Notes: generated by a model not told the origin, from the letters alone. Numbered from the stretch's first letter, positions 17,723 through 26,943 are shown. The stretch is DNA of 64,000 nt from an uncultured Christensenellaceae bacterium (GCA_910586945.1 CAJULO010000002.1:62001-126000), one strand, 5' to 3'. Numbers and translations: made by a program.

Positions 17723-19132
17723 ATGAAGTTATATAACACATTGACGAGAGAGATTGAAGAGTTTACAACAAGAGTACCAAATGTTGTAAGTATGTATACA
17801 TGCGGCCCAACTGTATATCATTTTGCCCATATAGGGAATTTGCGTACTTATATTATGGAAGATATTTTAGAAAAATATTTTAAGTATCGGGGTTATAGAG
17901 TCAATCGTGTAATGAATATAACAGATATTGGACATTTATCCAGTGATGCAGACACTGGTGAAGATAAAATGTTATTAGGTGCTAAAAGAGAAAAAAAGAC
18001 TGTACTAGAAGTTGCTAAGTATTATACGGATGCCTTTTTACAAGATTGTGCAAAGTTAAATATTGTAATTCCTGAAAAATTTATTCCTGCAACAGTAGAA
18101 GTAGAGGAGTTCATTCAAGTTATATCTGTATTAGAAAAAAAGGGATTTGCCTATAAAGCGGGTGGAAATGTCTATTTTGATACATCAAAATTAAAAGAGT
18201 ATCATAAATTTTTTAAATTTAAAGAGGATGACTTAGAAGAAGGTGTTCGTGATGGTGTTGAAAAAGATAAAAATAAACGCAATAAAAATGATTTTGTTCT
18301 CTGGTTCACACAATCTAAATTTGATGACCAAGCTTTAAAATGGGATAGTCCTTGGGGAATAGGATATCCTGGTTGGCATATAGAATGTTCTTGCATCAGT
18401 ATGAAGTACTTAGGGGAATATGTTGATATAAAATGTGGGGGAGTGGATAATATATTTCCACATCATACTAACGAGATTGCACAGAGTGAAGCATTTTTGG
18501 GACATGAATGGTGTAAACATTGGTTTCATACATTGCATTTAAATATTGTTGGTGGAAAAATGAGTAAATCACTTGGTAATTTTTTAACACTTTCTAGTCT
18601 TGAAGAAAATGGACATACTGCCATGGAATATCGTTTTTTCTGCTTACAATCACATTATAGAAAGGCATTACAATTTAGTGAAGAATCCTTTACAAATGCT
18701 GCGAATGCCTATCAGAAATTAAAAGAAAAGATTTTGGCACTGCAGGAGAGTGGTGCAGTTGATAGAGGGATTTTTGATAAGTTTACAACAAAATTTATTG
18801 CTGCAATGGACAATGACTTAAATACTGCACTTGCAATAACAACAATCTATGATATTTTAAAGGAAAATACTAATGCTAGTACAAAAATTGCTCTTTTAAA
18901 GAGTTTTGATAGCGTTTTATCTTTAAATTTATTTGTGCAAGAAGAATGGATACAAAAAGAAAAGAAAGATATTGCTTTAACAGAAAGAGAAATATTGGCA
19001 AAAATTGAAGAGAGAGCAAGAGCGAAAAAAGAAAAAGATTTTGCAAAAGCTGATGCTATTCGTGATGCTCTAGCGAAAGAGGGTATAGTCTTGATAGATA
19101 CAGCAAGTGGCACAACATATACTATAAAATAA
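17723..19132 (+). CDS. cysS: Cysteinyl-tRNA synthetase
   Basis: CysS charges tRNA-Cys. The 469-residue class I synthetase has the zinc/HIGH region CGPTVYHFAHIGN near residues 27-39, the ECSC zinc ligands near 217, GGVDNIFPHHTNEIAQSE near 235, and the KMSKSLGN signature near 275. AGGAGG lies eight bases before the ATG. It has its own promoter and terminator. The usual neighbours (cysE, mrnC, rlmB) are absent. Confidence 0.97.
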   Translation: MKLYNTLTREIEEFTTRVPNVVSMYTCGPTVYHFAHIGNLRTYIMEDILEKYFKYRGYRVNRVMNITDIGHLSSDADTGEDKMLLGAKREKKTVLEVAKYYTDAFLQDCAKLNIVIPEKFIPATVEVEEFIQVISVLEKKGFAYKAGGNVYFDTSKLKEYHKFFKFKEDDLEEGVRDGVEKDKNKRNKNDFVLWFTQSKFDDQALKWDSPWGIGYPGWHIECSCISMKYLGEYVDIKCGGVDNIFPHHTNEIAQSEAFLGHEWCKHWFHTLHLNIVGGKMSKSLGNFLTLSSLEENGHTAMEYRFFCLQSHYRKALQFSEESFTNAANAYQKLKEKILALQESGAVDRGIFDKFTTKFIAAMDNDLNTALAITTIYDILKENTNASTKIALLKSFDSVLSLNLFVQEEWIQKEKKDIALTEREILAKIEERARAKKEKDFAKADAIRDALAKEGIVLIDTASGTTYTIK

Positions 19133-19165
19133 AAAATAGATAGGAATTTTTCCTATCTATTTTTT
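19131..19165. terminator. Bidirectional terminator between cysS and the flavodiiron gene
   Basis: A perfect 16-bp stem (19131-19146 with 19150-19165), A-rich on the left and T-rich on the right, overlapping the cysS stop codon. Confidence 0.88.
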
Positions 19166-19167
19166 AT

Positions 19168-20346
19168 TTATTTTGCCTTCAAAACAGAGGCTGCAACATT
19201 TTTTGTAATTTCTTCTAGTTGCTCTCTTGAAGGTTTATATTGTAATTGTATTACTGGTAAAGCAAGTTTACAGTTGCTCTTTAAAGCTATTTCCTCTATA
19301 TGTGGTACAGATTGGCCACTCCAACCATAGGAACCAAATATAACAACTTCTCTTTCGAAACCGTTAAGCCCTGAAAAATATGTCATAAAGGACGCAACTG
19401 TTGGCAACATATTTCTATTTAAAGTAGGAGAACCAAATGCCATATATTTATTTTGCATTGTTTCAGCAATAACATCACTAATATGATAATGTCTTAAATT
19501 AAAGAGTTTAGGTGTCAATCCCGCTTTTAAATATCCATCCGCTATAGCTTGTGCCATCATTTCAGTAGAACGCCACATTGTATCATATATGATTGATGCT
19601 GTATTATCGTATACACTTGTTGTCCAATCATGATAGAGTTTTAAAATTTCCTTAAAGTGTTTTGTCCAAATAATTCCGTGACTTGGGCATACCATACTTA
19701 CATTTAAAGTGTTTACAACTTCAAGTGCCTTTTGTGTCGGTAATACATAAGGTTGTACAATATTTGCATAGTATTTTTTTGCTTGGTGGAAAACTTCACC
19801 TAAATTATTTTGTGTATCAAGCATTGCATAGCTAGCATAATGTTGCCCGAAGGCATCATTTGAAAATAAAATGTTGTCAGGTGTCATATAGGTAACCATA
19901 TTGTCCGGCCAGTGTACCATCGGTGTTGGTACAAATTGTAAAGTCCGTTTTCCTATATTTAAACTACCACCTGCTTTTACACCCTCATACTTTAAATCAC
20001 CATAATAGCCACTTAAATCTTTTATGCCAGAACCTTGTGCTGTATAAAGTTTGGCATTTGGTAGCATTTTACGCAAAACTGGTAAGCTACCACTATGGTC
20101 TGGTTCAGAATGGTTACTGATAATGATATCAATCTTTTTTGGGTCAATTACACTTGCTATTCTATCCAATAATTGTTGCTCAAATCCAGGTTTTACACAG
20201 TCGATTAAAGTGATTTTTTCATCTAATATTAAATATGCATTATATGAACTCCCTTGCTCTGTTTTGTACCCATGAAAATCACGTACATCCCAATCAATAG
20301 CACCAACCCAATAGACATCTTTTGCAATTTTTATAGCTTGTGTCAT
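19168..20346 (-). CDS. A-type flavodiiron protein (oxygen/NO reductase)
   Basis: Flavodiiron proteins reduce oxygen to water or nitric oxide to nitrous oxide and protect anaerobes. The 392-residue protein has the N-terminal beta-lactamase-like diiron domain with HSEPDHSG (His-x-Glu-x-Asp-His), the later ligand His in MVHWPDNM and the Asp in FSNDAFGQH. A C-terminal flavodoxin domain binds FMN (from about residue 250; TMWRSTEMMAQAI). I start at 20346 because GAGG lies eight bases upstream; a Met five codons earlier precedes that site. It fits with the rubrerythrin at 31290 as oxygen-stress defence. Confidence 0.95.
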   Translation of the reverse strand: MTQAIKIAKDVYWVGAIDWDVRDFHGYKTEQGSSYNAYLILDEKITLIDCVKPGFEQQLLDRIASVIDPKKIDIIISNHSEPDHSGSLPVLRKMLPNAKLYTAQGSGIKDLSGYYGDLKYEGVKAGGSLNIGKRTLQFVPTPMVHWPDNMVTYMTPDNILFSNDAFGQHYASYAMLDTQNNLGEVFHQAKKYYANIVQPYVLPTQKALEVVNTLNVSMVCPSHGIIWTKHFKEILKLYHDWTTSVYDNTASIIYDTMWRSTEMMAQAIADGYLKAGLTPKLFNLRHYHISDVIAETMQNKYMAFGSPTLNRNMLPTVASFMTYFSGLNGFEREVVIFGSYGWSGQSVPHIEEIALKSNCKLALPVIQLQYKPSREQLEEITKNVAASVLKAK

Positions 20347-20716
20347 CTTTTTTAACCTCATTATTAAATTCTTTATACTAATATTATAGCAAAAATAAAA
20401 TATTTTACAAACAATTTTTAGGTATATTTAATATATTTTTTGTTCAATTGTAGAATAAATTGATATCGGTATACTCTTTTTTTCTAAAATGATACAAAAA
20501 AACAAAAAAATCTATATAAATTATATATCCAAAATGTAAATATTTTAGTCTGATATAAGTCATTTTTAGGTCTTACATGTAAAAATAATAGAGATTGTTA
20601 AAATTGTCAAGAATGTCAAGAAATTATGATAAATTGATTGACAAATATATAAATTTACGCTATACTTTTGATAAAGCACCAATATAGGTGTAATTTTTTT
20701 GCTTGGAGTAGAAAAA
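20347..20716. other. Intergenic region between divergent genes
   Basis: This 370-base AT-rich stretch holds a minus-strand TATAAT for the flavodiiron gene (20383-20388 read in reverse) and the rpmG promoter at 20638-20666. I see no gene, tRNA or convincing folded RNA in between. Confidence 0.6.
20638..20666 (+). promoter_or_regulatory. Sigma-A promoter for rpmG-secE-nusG-rplKA
   Basis: TTGACA (20638-20643), a 17-base spacer and TATACT (20661-20666), 51 bases before the rpmG start. Confidence 0.82.
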
Positions 20717-20878
20717 ATGGCTGCAATTAACAGAACAAGAGTTACATTTGAATGTATTGAATGTAAACATAGAAATTATGATAGTATGAAAAACAAAAAA
20801 AACGATCCAGAACGTTTACAACTCAAAAAATATTGTCCTTTCTGCAAAAAACATACAGAACATAAAGAATCAAAATAA
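20717..20878 (+). CDS. rpmG: 50S ribosomal protein L33
   Basis: L33 is a small large-subunit protein. The 53-residue product (start MAAINRTRVTFECIECKHRN) has two CxxC pairs, CIEC and CPFC, so it is the zinc-binding form. It precedes secE and nusG by the usual short gaps, the order seen in many Firmicutes. Confidence 0.96.
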   Translation: MAAINRTRVTFECIECKHRNYDSMKNKKNDPERLQLKKYCPFCKKHTEHKESK

Positions 20879-20894
20879 GTAAAGGTGGGCAAAT

Positions 20895-21140
20895 ATGAAA
20901 AAAGATGTAAAGGCAAATACCAAAGAGAAAAGACCAAATCTCTTTGTGCGTATAGGACACAAGTTTAAAGAGATTTTTTCTGAATTAAAAAGGGTAAGTT
21001 GGCCCAGTTTTAGTAAAGTATTAAAAGCTACTGGTGCTGTACTTTTAGTAGTATCTATCTTTACTGTTTTATTTGCTGGTATCAACTCAGGGCTGCAGGC
21101 TCTATGGACTCTATTAGTACGCAGTACACAACCACGCTAG
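20895..21140 (+). CDS. secE: Preprotein translocase subunit SecE
   Basis: SecE is the essential membrane partner of SecY. The 81-residue protein has a basic N-terminus, the conserved ELKRVSWPSF stretch near residue 34 and one transmembrane helix at about residues 50-72, the short Gram-positive form. AAGGTGGG precedes the ATG. It lies between rpmG and nusG. Confidence 0.95.
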   Translation: MKKDVKANTKEKRPNLFVRIGHKFKEIFSELKRVSWPSFSKVLKATGAVLLVVSIFTVLFAGINSGLQALWTLLVRSTQPR

Positions 21141-21168
21141 TTTGTTAGTTTTGAAAGGAAGATGTTGA

Positions 21169-21744
21169 ATGAGTAATAATCAAGAAAAAAAACCAGAGTG
21201 GTATATAATTCATACCTATTCAGGCTATGAAAATTTAGTAAAAGCAAGTTTAGAACAACTCATTACAAACAATAACTTGCAAGATAGCATTTTTGACATA
21301 AAAATTCCGATGGAAACGACCATTGAAGAAAAAAATGGCAAGAGAAAACTTGTTGAAAAAAAATTATTACCTTGCTATGTATTTATCAAAATGATATATA
21401 GTAACCAAGTATGGTATTTGGTTACAAATACAAGAGGAGTAACTAGCTTTTTAGGACCACAAGGTCGTCCATTAGCAATGCGTGAAGATGAGGTGCGTAA
21501 GTTACAACTTGAAAGTGCTCCAATTTGTATTGACTTTAAAGTTGGGGATATTGTCAATATTGATGCAGGCCCATTGGCAGGCTTTGAGGGAGGGGTTATT
21601 ACGGAAGTAAAGGACTCTCTACAAAGAGCGAAAGTTCGGGTAGTTATGTTTGGACAAGATACTGAGGTGGAAATTGATTTTGCACAAATTACAAAAGTAA
21701 AAAGTGAACAAAGTCAAGTGGATAGCATAGACACTGAAATATAG
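21169..21744 (+). CDS. nusG: Transcription termination/antitermination protein NusG
   Basis: NusG binds RNA polymerase and affects pausing and termination. The 191-residue protein has the NGN domain starting WYIIHTYSGYE with YVFIKM and TRGVTSFLG, and the C-terminal KOW motif VGDIVNIDAGPLAGFEGGV near residue 125-143. GGAAG precedes the ATG. It follows secE and precedes rplK, as expected. Confidence 0.97.
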   Translation: MSNNQEKKPEWYIIHTYSGYENLVKASLEQLITNNNLQDSIFDIKIPMETTIEEKNGKRKLVEKKLLPCYVFIKMIYSNQVWYLVTNTRGVTSFLGPQGRPLAMREDEVRKLQLESAPICIDFKVGDIVNIDAGPLAGFEGGVITEVKDSLQRAKVRVVMFGQDTEVEIDFAQITKVKSEQSQVDSIDTEI

Positions 21745-21850
21745 CTGTAACAAATATAACTTGTATATCTAGTTTTAGGTATACAATTGTGGGAGAAGAG
21801 TAAATTTAAGGAATGCTCTTGCGCTAAAACCACATTTGGAGGAAAGAAAA

Positions 21851-22276
21851 ATGGCAAAAAAAATAATTGCTGCTGTAAAATTACAATTGCCAGCAGGCAA
21901 GGCAACTCCGGGACCACCTGTTGGTTCAACATTGGGACCACATGGAATCAATATTCCTGGATTTACTAAGGAATTTAATGCAAAAACTGCAGATAAAGAT
22001 GGATTAATTATTCCAGTAGTTATCACAATTTATCAAGACAAATCATTTACATTTATTTTAAAGACACCACCAGTACCAGTACTTATTAAAAAGGCATGTA
22101 AAATTGAAAGTGGTAGTGCAAAACCACATAGAGACAAGGTTGCTAAATTGACACTTGCACAAGTTGAGGAAATTGCAAAATTAAAAATGCCAGATTTAAA
22201 TGCAGTAAACCTAGAAGGTGCAATGCGTATGGTTAAAGGTACAGCCCGTAGCATGGGTGTTACAATTGAAGAGTAA
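21851..22276 (+). CDS. rplK: 50S ribosomal protein L11
   Basis: L11 forms part of the GTPase-associated centre. The 141-residue length is standard, with the proline-rich KLQLPAGKATPGPPVGSTLG N-terminus and GTARSMGVTIE at the end. The start at 21851 is set by GGAGG eight bases upstream; an ATG five codons earlier overlaps that site. A 106-base gap from nusG holds no clear terminator. Confidence 0.97.
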   Translation: MAKKIIAAVKLQLPAGKATPGPPVGSTLGPHGINIPGFTKEFNAKTADKDGLIIPVVITIYQDKSFTFILKTPPVPVLIKKACKIESGSAKPHRDKVAKLTLAQVEEIAKLKMPDLNAVNLEGAMRMVKGTARSMGVTIEE

Positions 22277-22294
22277 ATGGAGGGCTGATAAAGT

Positions 22295-22984
22295 ATGAAA
22301 AACGGAAAAAAATATAATGCAAGTATAAAAGCTTTTGATAGAGCAAAGCAACATGATGTTGAAGAAGCAATAAAAGTTGTATTAGATACAGCTAAGGCAA
22401 ATTTTGATGAAACAATTGAATTGCATGTGCGTTTGGGAGTAGACCCTCGTCAAGCAGACCAACAAGTGCGTGGTGTTTTAGTATTGCCAAATGGTACGGG
22501 AAAAACACAACGGGTATTGGTCATTGCAAAAGGGGAAAAGGCTGATATTGCACAAAACGCGGGTGCAGACTATGTTGGTGCTGAAGAAATGGTTGCTAAG
22601 ATAGCAAATGAAAATTGGTTTGATTTTGATGTTATTATTACTACGCCAGATATGATGGGGATTGTTGGTCGTATAGGGAAACAACTTGGTCCTAAGGGAT
22701 TGATGCCAAATCCAAAATCTGGGACTGTTACTATGGATGTAGCAAAGGCAATTGCTGAAATCAAAGCTGGTAAAGTAGAATATAGATTAGATAAAACAGC
22801 TATTATTCATTGTCCAATTGGTAAAAAATCATTTGGAGCAACAAAATTGGTAGAAAACTTTAATGCTCTTATGGAAGCTGTTGTAAAGGCAAAACCAGCA
22901 GCAGCGAAAGGACAATATATTAAAAGTGTAAATCTTGCTAGCACAATGGGTCCAGGGGTTAAAGTAGCTTATAATAAAATTTAG
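22295..22984 (+). CDS. rplA: 50S ribosomal protein L1
   Basis: L1 builds the mobile stalk at the ribosomal E site. The 229-residue protein has HVRLGVDPRQADQQVRG near 50-66, LPNGTGKTQRV, and GRIGKQLGPKGLMPNPKSGT near 127-146. It follows rplK by 18 bases. The L10 leader promoter begins 30 bases after its stop. Confidence 0.97.
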   Translation: MKNGKKYNASIKAFDRAKQHDVEEAIKVVLDTAKANFDETIELHVRLGVDPRQADQQVRGVLVLPNGTGKTQRVLVIAKGEKADIAQNAGADYVGAEEMVAKIANENWFDFDVIITTPDMMGIVGRIGKQLGPKGLMPNPKSGTVTMDVAKAIAEIKAGKVEYRLDKTAIIHCPIGKKSFGATKLVENFNALMEAVVKAKPAAAKGQYIKSVNLASTMGPGVKVAYNKI

Positions 22985-23014
22985 TCTACTTGTATTGAAA
23001 ATATAAAAATATAT

Positions 23015-23043
23015 TTGACAAATATAATATAATATAGTATACT
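23015..23043 (+). promoter_or_regulatory. Sigma-A promoter for rplJL
   Basis: TTGACA (23015-23020), a 17-base spacer and TATACT (23038-23043). Confidence 0.82.
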
Positions 23044-23048
23044 TATCA

Positions 23049-23191
23049 ATAGTCATAATAAATATTTTACCGCAGACAGTGGGGATGCCTTGCATTTAAT
23101 AAGCCTACTTAGGTATAAAGTATTCAATTTAACTTTTATATGTTTATTTTAGATACTCTATGCCATTTTGTACGGTATGGAGTATTTTTTA
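23049..23191 (+). promoter_or_regulatory. Ribosomal protein L10 leader with attenuator
   Basis: The segment about 23069-23116 (ccgcagacagt, gatgccttgcattta, cctacttaggt) matches the conserved kink-turn core of the Firmicute L10 leader, where the L10(L12)4 complex binds. It is followed by a 12-bp terminator hairpin (23153-23164 with 23174-23185, then a T-run) before the rplJ ribosome site, so feedback is likely by transcription termination. Confidence 0.85.
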
Positions 23192-23211
23192 TAATAAAAT
23201 AAGGAGGATAA

Positions 23212-23736
23212 GTGGTGTCAACAAATTTAGAAGCAAAAAAACAAGTTGTTGAAGAAATTAAGACAAAAATTACAAACAGTAAATCAGTTGTCTTTGTAGA
23301 CTATAAAGGGTTGACAGTTGCAGAAGTATCTGCTTTGCGTAATAAATTTAGAGAAGCAAATGTTGAATATAAAATTTATAAAAATACACTTTTGCGTCGT
23401 GCCTTTAATGAACTTGGTATAAATAGTTTTGATACTGATTTAAATGGTCCAACAGCAGTTGCTTTTGGAGCGGATGAAATTTCAGCAGCAAAAATATTTG
23501 CACAGGCAAGTAAAGATATGCCAGAGAAAATTATTGCAAAAAGTGCTTTTGTAGATGGAACATATCTAGATGCTGCAGGGGTAAAAGTACTTGCAGAAAT
23601 GCCATCAAAAGAAGAACTTATTGCAAAAATGCTTGGTTCAATGCAAGCTCCTATTACAAATTTTGCAGGTACACTTTCTGCAATGTTGCGTGGAGTAGTA
23701 ATTGCATTAAATCAAATAGCAAAACAAAAAAATTAG
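23212..23736 (+). CDS. rplJ: 50S ribosomal protein L10
   Basis: L10 anchors L7/L12 dimers on the ribosomal stalk. The 174-residue protein has VVEEIKTKITNSKSVVFVDY at the start, YKIYKNTLLRRA near 60-71, and MLGSMQAPITNFAGTL near 142-157. The start is GTG; two GTG codons in a row (23212, 23215) follow AAGGAGG, and spacing slightly favours the second. It is preceded by its autoregulatory leader and followed by rplL. Confidence 0.95.
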   Translation: MVSTNLEAKKQVVEEIKTKITNSKSVVFVDYKGLTVAEVSALRNKFREANVEYKIYKNTLLRRAFNELGINSFDTDLNGPTAVAFGADEISAAKIFAQASKDMPEKIIAKSAFVDGTYLDAAGVKVLAEMPSKEELIAKMLGSMQAPITNFAGTLSAMLRGVVIALNQIAKQKN

Positions 23737-23775
23737 TTAAAATTAAAAATAGTATAGAATTTGGAGGAAAGAAAA

Positions 23776-24144
23776 ATGGCAGAAATTAGCAAATTTATTG
23801 ATGAAATTAAAAATATGACAGTTGTAGAATTAAACGAATTGGTTAAAGCTTTAGAAGAAGAATTTGGTGTTAGTGCAGCAGCTCCTGTAGCCGTTGCGGC
23901 AGCTCCAGCGGCAGCAGCAGCTCCAGCTGAAGAAAAAACTGAATTTACAGTAGTTTTAAAGAGCTTTGGTGATAAAAAAATTGATGTTATTAAAGCAGTT
24001 CGTGAATTCACAAGTCTTGGTCTTGCAGAAGCAAAAGCTTTGGTTGAAAGCCTTGGAACCATTAAAGAAGGGGCAACGAAAGAAGAAGCAGAAAAAATTC
24101 TCGCTAGCATAAAAGCTGCTGGTGGCGAAGCTGCAATGAACTAA
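23776..24144 (+). CDS. rplL: 50S ribosomal protein L7/L12
   Basis: L7/L12 dimers recruit translation factors to the ribosome. The 122-residue acidic protein has the N-terminal dimer domain, an alanine-rich hinge (residues about 35-53) and the C-terminal domain with EFTVVLKSFGDKKIDVIKAV and LGLAEAKALVE. The start at 23776 is set by GGAGG; an upstream ATG overlaps the site. Two tandem terminators follow, and rpoBC, the usual next genes, lie 26 kb away. Confidence 0.97.
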   Translation: MAEISKFIDEIKNMTVVELNELVKALEEEFGVSAAAPVAVAAAPAAAAAPAEEKTEFTVVLKSFGDKKIDVIKAVREFTSLGLAEAKALVESLGTIKEGATKEEAEKILASIKAAGGEAAMN

Positions 24145-24149
24145 TTAAA

Positions 24150-24250
24150 AACTTTTATAAAAAAATAACTAGGGAGCTATTACCTAGTTATTTTTTTATA
24201 AAAGTTGCTCGCGCTGTTTAAAAGGAAGCAAGAATAACTTGCTTCCTTTT
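24150..24250 (+). terminator. Two tandem terminator hairpins after rplL
   Basis: First a 24-bp perfect stem (24150-24173 with 24183-24206), then a 13-bp stem (24220-24232 with 24238-24250) with a T-run. The double barrier isolates highly expressed rplJL from the spoIIID region. Confidence 0.85.
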
Positions 24251-24302
24251 TTATGATATGTAGAGCGGAATAAAATAAAATGAAAAATAAATTGACTTTT
24301 TT

Positions 24303-24569
24303 CTACTTAGCTGTTTGTAAACTTTTTTCTTTATATCTATTTTTTGTAGCATTTCCACCACGAATATGCCGTTCATGTAAATTTTTATTTAAAATTTTAC
24401 GAACTTCTTCGTATAATTTGTAATCGATGCTTTGTAATCGTTCGGTCATATCTTTATGTACTGTTGATTTACTGATGCCAAATTGTTTTGCACATTGTCG
24501 GACTGTTGCTTCCGTCTGTAAAATGTATTGTGCAGATTGCAGTATGCGTTCTTGCATATATTCTAACAT
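24303..24569 (-). CDS. spoIIID: Sporulation transcription regulator SpoIIID
   Basis: SpoIIID is a small DNA-binding protein that acts in the mother cell under sigma-E and tunes sigma-K genes. The 88-residue protein has the helix-turn-helix VRQCAKQFGISKSTVHKDMTER and the basic C-terminal RHIRGGNATKNRYKEK expected of the family (about 90 residues). AAGGAGT precedes the ATG. It is a single gene. Its presence is direct evidence of a sporulation programme or its remnant. Confidence 0.95.
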   Translation of the reverse strand: MLEYMQERILQSAQYILQTEATVRQCAKQFGISKSTVHKDMTERLQSIDYKLYEEVRKILNKNLHERHIRGGNATKNRYKEKSLQTAK

Positions 24570-24732
24570 ACTATACTCCTTATGTATTATTCAGTTATAC
24601 ATAATATATATGTCGAATTTTGCAACTTTATACCATTTATTGTCAAAAATATTTTGGCAGTTATTCTATATTTTGTAAACATATAGCTGTTATAATGAAT
24701 ATATACAATAAATTTTTATATGAGGAGAAAAG

Positions 24733-26931
24733 ATGTTATATTTTTTAGATGCTACTGGAAATATATTGCGTGTTGTGCCTGAAAGAATTTATCAAGGAAG
24801 CAGCGAAGGGAATAAAATTATGCTTGTTGCACCATTTGCCAATACAGTTACGACAGAAGTGGTTTTCAAATTACCAAATGGTCAATTTACATTACCTTAT
24901 ACACTGCATTATATTGGTCAGATGCAAGAGAGTACAGAAAAAACAATGTGTAAAATGCATGCATGGCAATGTATTTTACCTATCACAATCACACAAAATT
25001 ATGGTGAGGTTGAAATACAATTTTATTTTACTTCTACAAAAAATGAAAAAATAGCAAGTGCAGTCACTTCTTTTATTGTAGAGCGAGGATTACTACCAGT
25101 ATTGCCAGATTCTCCTACAGAAGATGTTTATCAAAAAATAAAAGAGAGTCTTGCAACTATACAAGCTGACCTTGCAAATGCCTTTTACAGTGCAAGAGCC
25201 ATATATGCGTGGAATTCTAGCTATAGCTATAATGCCAATGAAATAACTTTTTATCCATGTGGCAAATATGGAGCATTTATACAATCTTTACAGTCTGAAA
25301 ACACAAATATACCTATTGTAGATGGTATAGTGGATAATGCTTGGAAAGTTTTAATTTCTTTTGATGTTATAGCTGATAGGTATTTTGATGAAATAAAATC
25401 GATAGCAATAGAGGCAAGACAAGAATTACAGCAGGTACAAAATATCTTAGAGAATTTAAAGACAGTCAATAATAGTATTTTAGTATATGTAGATATACTA
25501 CCAGAGCGTGGTGAAGAAAATAAAATATATGCAATACTTTCCAAGAATAATAATCAATTATTTTCTTTATATATTTGGGTAGATAAATGGATATGTTTAG
25601 GAGAAAAGGGGATTGAGACCTTAACACAAGTTCCAGAAGGTGCCATTCTATATTTGCCACAAAGTTTAACTTTAGAACAACAGTTACAGGCAAGAAAGAA
25701 TATTGGAGCACAGAGTGCAGGCAATTATCTTATTGAAGAGCAACTTCAGCAACATCTACAAGAATATGCCACCACTGCTACAGTAGATAGTTATTTTGCA
25801 CAACAGACAGAACAACTAGAAAATACTTTTGATAGTAAAATGCTAGCGTTGAAAAATGAACTTGATGGACAAATATCACTACAACAGCAAGATATTGCAA
25901 TAGCTGTTGATAAAAAACTTTTAGAAATCAATAGAGAAGTACAAGAAAAAATAGACAACTTAACTGAAGAAATTGAAAAATTGCAAAATAATACGGGTGA
26001 GGCTGATACTTCTACACCAACCATAACTGGTAGTTCTGGTACAGATACACATCCAATATATCTTGAAAATGGTGAATTTAAACCGTGTACAAATATTCGA
26101 GCAAATGGAGATGCTCTACACTTTATAATTGATTCTAATTGTCCTACAGATTGTAAAAATAGAAATATTTTTATAGGAAGCAAGTTGTCTGCATTAGGAG
26201 TAGAACGCGATAGTACTATACTAGGTAGTGGACTATTATGTAGTGGTGAAAAACTTGTAGCTATTGGGACAGGACAGGTCAATGGAGATAATTTGTTATC
26301 AATAGGTATAGAAAATTCTGTAAATGGCAGTTTTAGCGTTGCTTTAGGTCCATTAGCAGTAGTAGAGGGAGAGATGTCTTGTGCCATTGGTCCGGGTGCA
26401 GTTATCACTGAAGATTATGCAACAGTAATTGGTTCTGATGAAAATCAAAATATATATTATTATGGTTCGCTACAATCTAAAAGTGATATGCGAGACAAGG
26501 CAGATATAGAAGAACTAGATAACAAAAAAAGTTTAGAATTTATTACTGCTTTGCGTACTATTACCTATGTCAATAATGATAGAAGAAAATATAGAGATAA
26601 AAGTGTAAAGATAAAGGATAGCAGTATTGGTGCGTATGATAAAATAGCACATGCAAAAGGTGAAAAAAAGGGCAATAGACGACAAATAGGCGTATTAGCA
26701 CAAGATGTTGAATTAAATATGCAAAAGGTATATCAAAAAGAGATAGGCAATCTTGTCAATGATAGCTTATTTAAGGACAGACTATTGGGGAAAAATAATC
26801 ATTTGGAAAGTCAAAAATTTGTAAATTATATAGCATTTATTCCACTTTTAATTTCTGCTATGCAAGAACAGCAAAAACAAATTAACAGACTAAGAAAATG
26901 TTTACAGGATATAAAAAAAGAGAGTAAGTAA
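24733..26931 (+). CDS. Phage-tail-fibre-like protein with S74 self-cleaving chaperone
   Basis: The 732-residue protein has an N-terminal domain (1-130) like phage baseplate upper proteins (BppU/DUF2479), then helical and coiled-coil stretches (about 215-245, 335-420), YadA-head-like short repeats (about 478-570; IGSKLSALG, AIGTGQVNG, VALGPLAVVEG, AIGPGAVITE) and a C-terminal intramolecular chaperone of the peptidase S74 type. The expected Ser/Lys pair is at Ser584 and Lys589 (KSDMRDK). Such fibres trimerise and the chaperone then cuts itself off. No signal peptide is visible. No phage gene is adjacent; the start follows TGAGGAGA. Its target and export route are unknown. Confidence 0.8.
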   Translation: MLYFLDATGNILRVVPERIYQGSSEGNKIMLVAPFANTVTTEVVFKLPNGQFTLPYTLHYIGQMQESTEKTMCKMHAWQCILPITITQNYGEVEIQFYFTSTKNEKIASAVTSFIVERGLLPVLPDSPTEDVYQKIKESLATIQADLANAFYSARAIYAWNSSYSYNANEITFYPCGKYGAFIQSLQSENTNIPIVDGIVDNAWKVLISFDVIADRYFDEIKSIAIEARQELQQVQNILENLKTVNNSILVYVDILPERGEENKIYAILSKNNNQLFSLYIWVDKWICLGEKGIETLTQVPEGAILYLPQSLTLEQQLQARKNIGAQSAGNYLIEEQLQQHLQEYATTATVDSYFAQQTEQLENTFDSKMLALKNELDGQISLQQQDIAIAVDKKLLEINREVQEKIDNLTEEIEKLQNNTGEADTSTPTITGSSGTDTHPIYLENGEFKPCTNIRANGDALHFIIDSNCPTDCKNRNIFIGSKLSALGVERDSTILGSGLLCSGEKLVAIGTGQVNGDNLLSIGIENSVNGSFSVALGPLAVVEGEMSCAIGPGAVITEDYATVIGSDENQNIYYYGSLQSKSDMRDKADIEELDNKKSLEFITALRTITYVNNDRRKYRDKSVKIKDSSIGAYDKIAHAKGEKKGNRRQIGVLAQDVELNMQKVYQKEIGNLVNDSLFKDRLLGKNNHLESQKFVNYIAFIPLLISAMQEQQKQINRLRKCLQDIKKESK

Positions 26932-26943
26932 ACTCTCTTTTTT
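26914..26943. terminator. Terminator shared by the fibre gene and glyS
   Basis: A 12-bp stem (26914-26925 with 26932-26943) has an A-run on the left and T-run on the right, overlapping the fibre gene's last codons and sitting just beyond the glyS stop. Confidence 0.8.

Noticed and set aside
20401..20637. Possible small RNA or tRNA in the gap before rpmG
   Set aside because: AT-rich, no cloverleaf, no clear terminator and no strong internal stem.
24733..26931. Prophage or prophage remnant around the fibre gene
   Set aside because: Neighbours on both sides are housekeeping or sporulation genes; no capsid, tail, integrase or lysis gene is present.
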